NCBI RefSeq assembly: GCF_024509055.1
Contig: NZ_JANINM010000096.1
Location: 1 to 57,785, forward strand
Direction of reading: 5' to 3'
DNA from: Mesorhizobium sp.
GTDB lineage: Bacteria > Pseudomonadota > Alphaproteobacteria > Rhizobiales > Rhizobiaceae
Length of the DNA stretch: 57,785 bases
Part shown: positions 57,050-57,785 of the stretch, one piece after another
Numbering within the stretch: the stretch's first letter is position 1
How the letters are laid out: the number at the start of each line of letters is the position of its first letter
Notes under the pieces: generated by a model
Database searches by the model: none
What the model saw: the letters and a program-made list of their open reading frames with translations, nothing else
What the model was told of the DNA's origin: nothing
Made by a program: the position numbers and the translations under genes

Positions 57050-57785
57050 ATGACGACCACTATCGAATTCGATGCCGTTTCAAATTCCTGGGACGGGCAC
57101 GCGACCGCCGACGAGCATTCGGGGTCGGCGGGTGTCCAGGTAGCTCAAGCCACCAGCGGCCAGGCCGCGCCGGCAACCGGCGAACCGGTTCCGGTCGATG
57201 TCGGCAACGGCGCGGCGGCGCAGGGTTCGGCCAATGCGCCGGCGACAAACCCGCCGGCGAACACAGCCAACGCCCCTGCCCCGAATGCCCCTGCCGCGAG
57301 CGCGCCGGCGACGAACGCGGCGGCATCGAACGTTCCGCATGAGTATCATGCCGACGCCGGCAACGTCGTGAAGCTCCCGGCCAATGTGTCGATCGACGAC
57401 ATCAAGGTCGACGGGCACAATCTGGTGCTGGTGCAGCCCGACGGCTCCGAGATCGTCATCAAGGACGCCGCGCTGAACGTGCCTACCTTCATCATCGGTG
57501 ATGTCGAGGTGCCGCGCGTCGCGCTGATTGCCGCGCTCGAGTCGAGCCATGTCGACGTCGCCTTCGGCGCGGACGGTTCGATTTCTGCGAGCGGAAATGG
57601 GTCGCCAAGCAGCGCCGGCGGAAACTTCGACCAGCCTGCCGGCGGCATCGGCAACGGCTTCGGCCTGAGCCCGCTCCTGCCGCCAACGGATCTTTCGTTC
57701 GGCCAGTTGGAGCATCGTGATCTGTTCCCGGGATTGGTTCAGCCCAACCGCGCGCCTGAGATCGACGTGACGCCGACGAGTCCAA
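57050..57785 (+). CDS. Lap-type giant adhesin, N-terminal 245 residues (runs off right edge)
   Basis: The start ATG 57050 has a strong SD (GAAGGGGG). There is no signal peptide, as expected for a type I substrate. Residues about 30-98 are an Ala/Pro/Asn-rich low-complexity stretch with repeated (N)APA(T/P) units. Residues about 103-180 form a small beta domain (VVKLPANVSIDDIKVDG, LVLVQPDGSEIVI, VPTFIIGDVEVP), like the retention module of Lap-type adhesins in rhizobia. A Gly-rich linker (about 181-205, with SSAGGNF and QPAGGIG) follows, then NRAPEIDV, a usual opening for VCBS/cadherin-like repeats. The exporter and LapG next door support the call. Full length is not visible. Confidence 0.8.
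   Translation, partial: MTTTIEFDAVSNSWDGHATADEHSGSAGVQVAQATSGQAAPATGEPVPVDVGNGAAAQGSANAPATNPPANTANAPAPNAPAASAPATNAAASNVPHEYHADAGNVVKLPANVSIDDIKVDGHNLVLVQPDGSEIVIKDAALNVPTFIIGDVEVPRVALIAALESSHVDVAFGADGSISASGNGSPSSAGGNFDQPAGGIGNGFGLSPLLPPTDLSFGQLEHRDLFPGLVQPNRAPEIDVTPTSP

Overview
The window is high-GC, densely coding DNA of a rhizobial alphaproteobacterium, most likely Mesorhizobium or a close Phyllobacteriaceae relative. Four things support this: a tRNA-His with G1:U72 and A73, as in alphaproteobacteria; a block (phasin, PdhS/CbrA-type kinase, AsmA-like protein, acetoacetyl-CoA synthetase, putrescine ABC transporter, isocitrate lyase) whose content and order I recall from the Sinorhizobium meliloti phaP1-cbrA-acsA2-pot-aceA chromosomal region; intergenic repeats of RIME type; and a three-hairpin anti-Shine-Dalgarno sRNA of the alpha-r14/cuckoo type. 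These are judgements by eye; no database search was run.

Layout. 1-2132: 5' part of a type VI secretion ClpV ATPase (minus strand, runs off the left edge). 2133-3467: gene-poor stretch with one small GcrA-like reading frame. 3468-3812: tRNA-His and the anti-SD sRNA. 3888-12968: carbon storage and cell-cycle signalling (phasin, kinase, acetoacetyl-CoA synthetase, AsmA-like protein). 13015-17219: polyamine ABC transporter potFGHI. 17558-22609: EamA exporter, ScfR/RamB-type regulator divergent from isocitrate lyase, a small conserved-looking protein and a degenerate receiver domain. 22660-26281: HAD hydrolase and a puuA-puuB-like polyamine catabolism pair that fits the nearby transporter. 26530-29664: SH3 protein, an orphan Mur-ligase-like protein, an SDR enzyme. 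29950-34004: zwf-pgl-edd (Entner-Doudoroff). 34048-38230: GFA-like protein, VWA-repeat protein, GlxA-type regulator, folD. 38407-47543: Wzx/Wzy-type polysaccharide locus (co-polymerase, flippase, three or four glycosyltransferases, polymerase). 47627-49757: proC converging on an SAF-domain oxidoreductase.

50165-57785 is the most interesting part. It holds a complete type I secretion apparatus (TolC-like, ABC exporter with a degenerate C39-like domain, HlyD-like), a ribbon-helix-helix protein with a PAS-like C-terminus overlapping the hlyD gene, a LapG-type periplasmic cysteine protease on the opposite strand, and the first 245 residues of what looks like a giant Lap-type surface adhesin that leaves the window on the right. 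No LapD-like c-di-GMP receptor is in view. Together with the adjacent polysaccharide locus this reads as a surface-attachment region. I saw no insertion sequence, CRISPR array, rRNA or phage gene.
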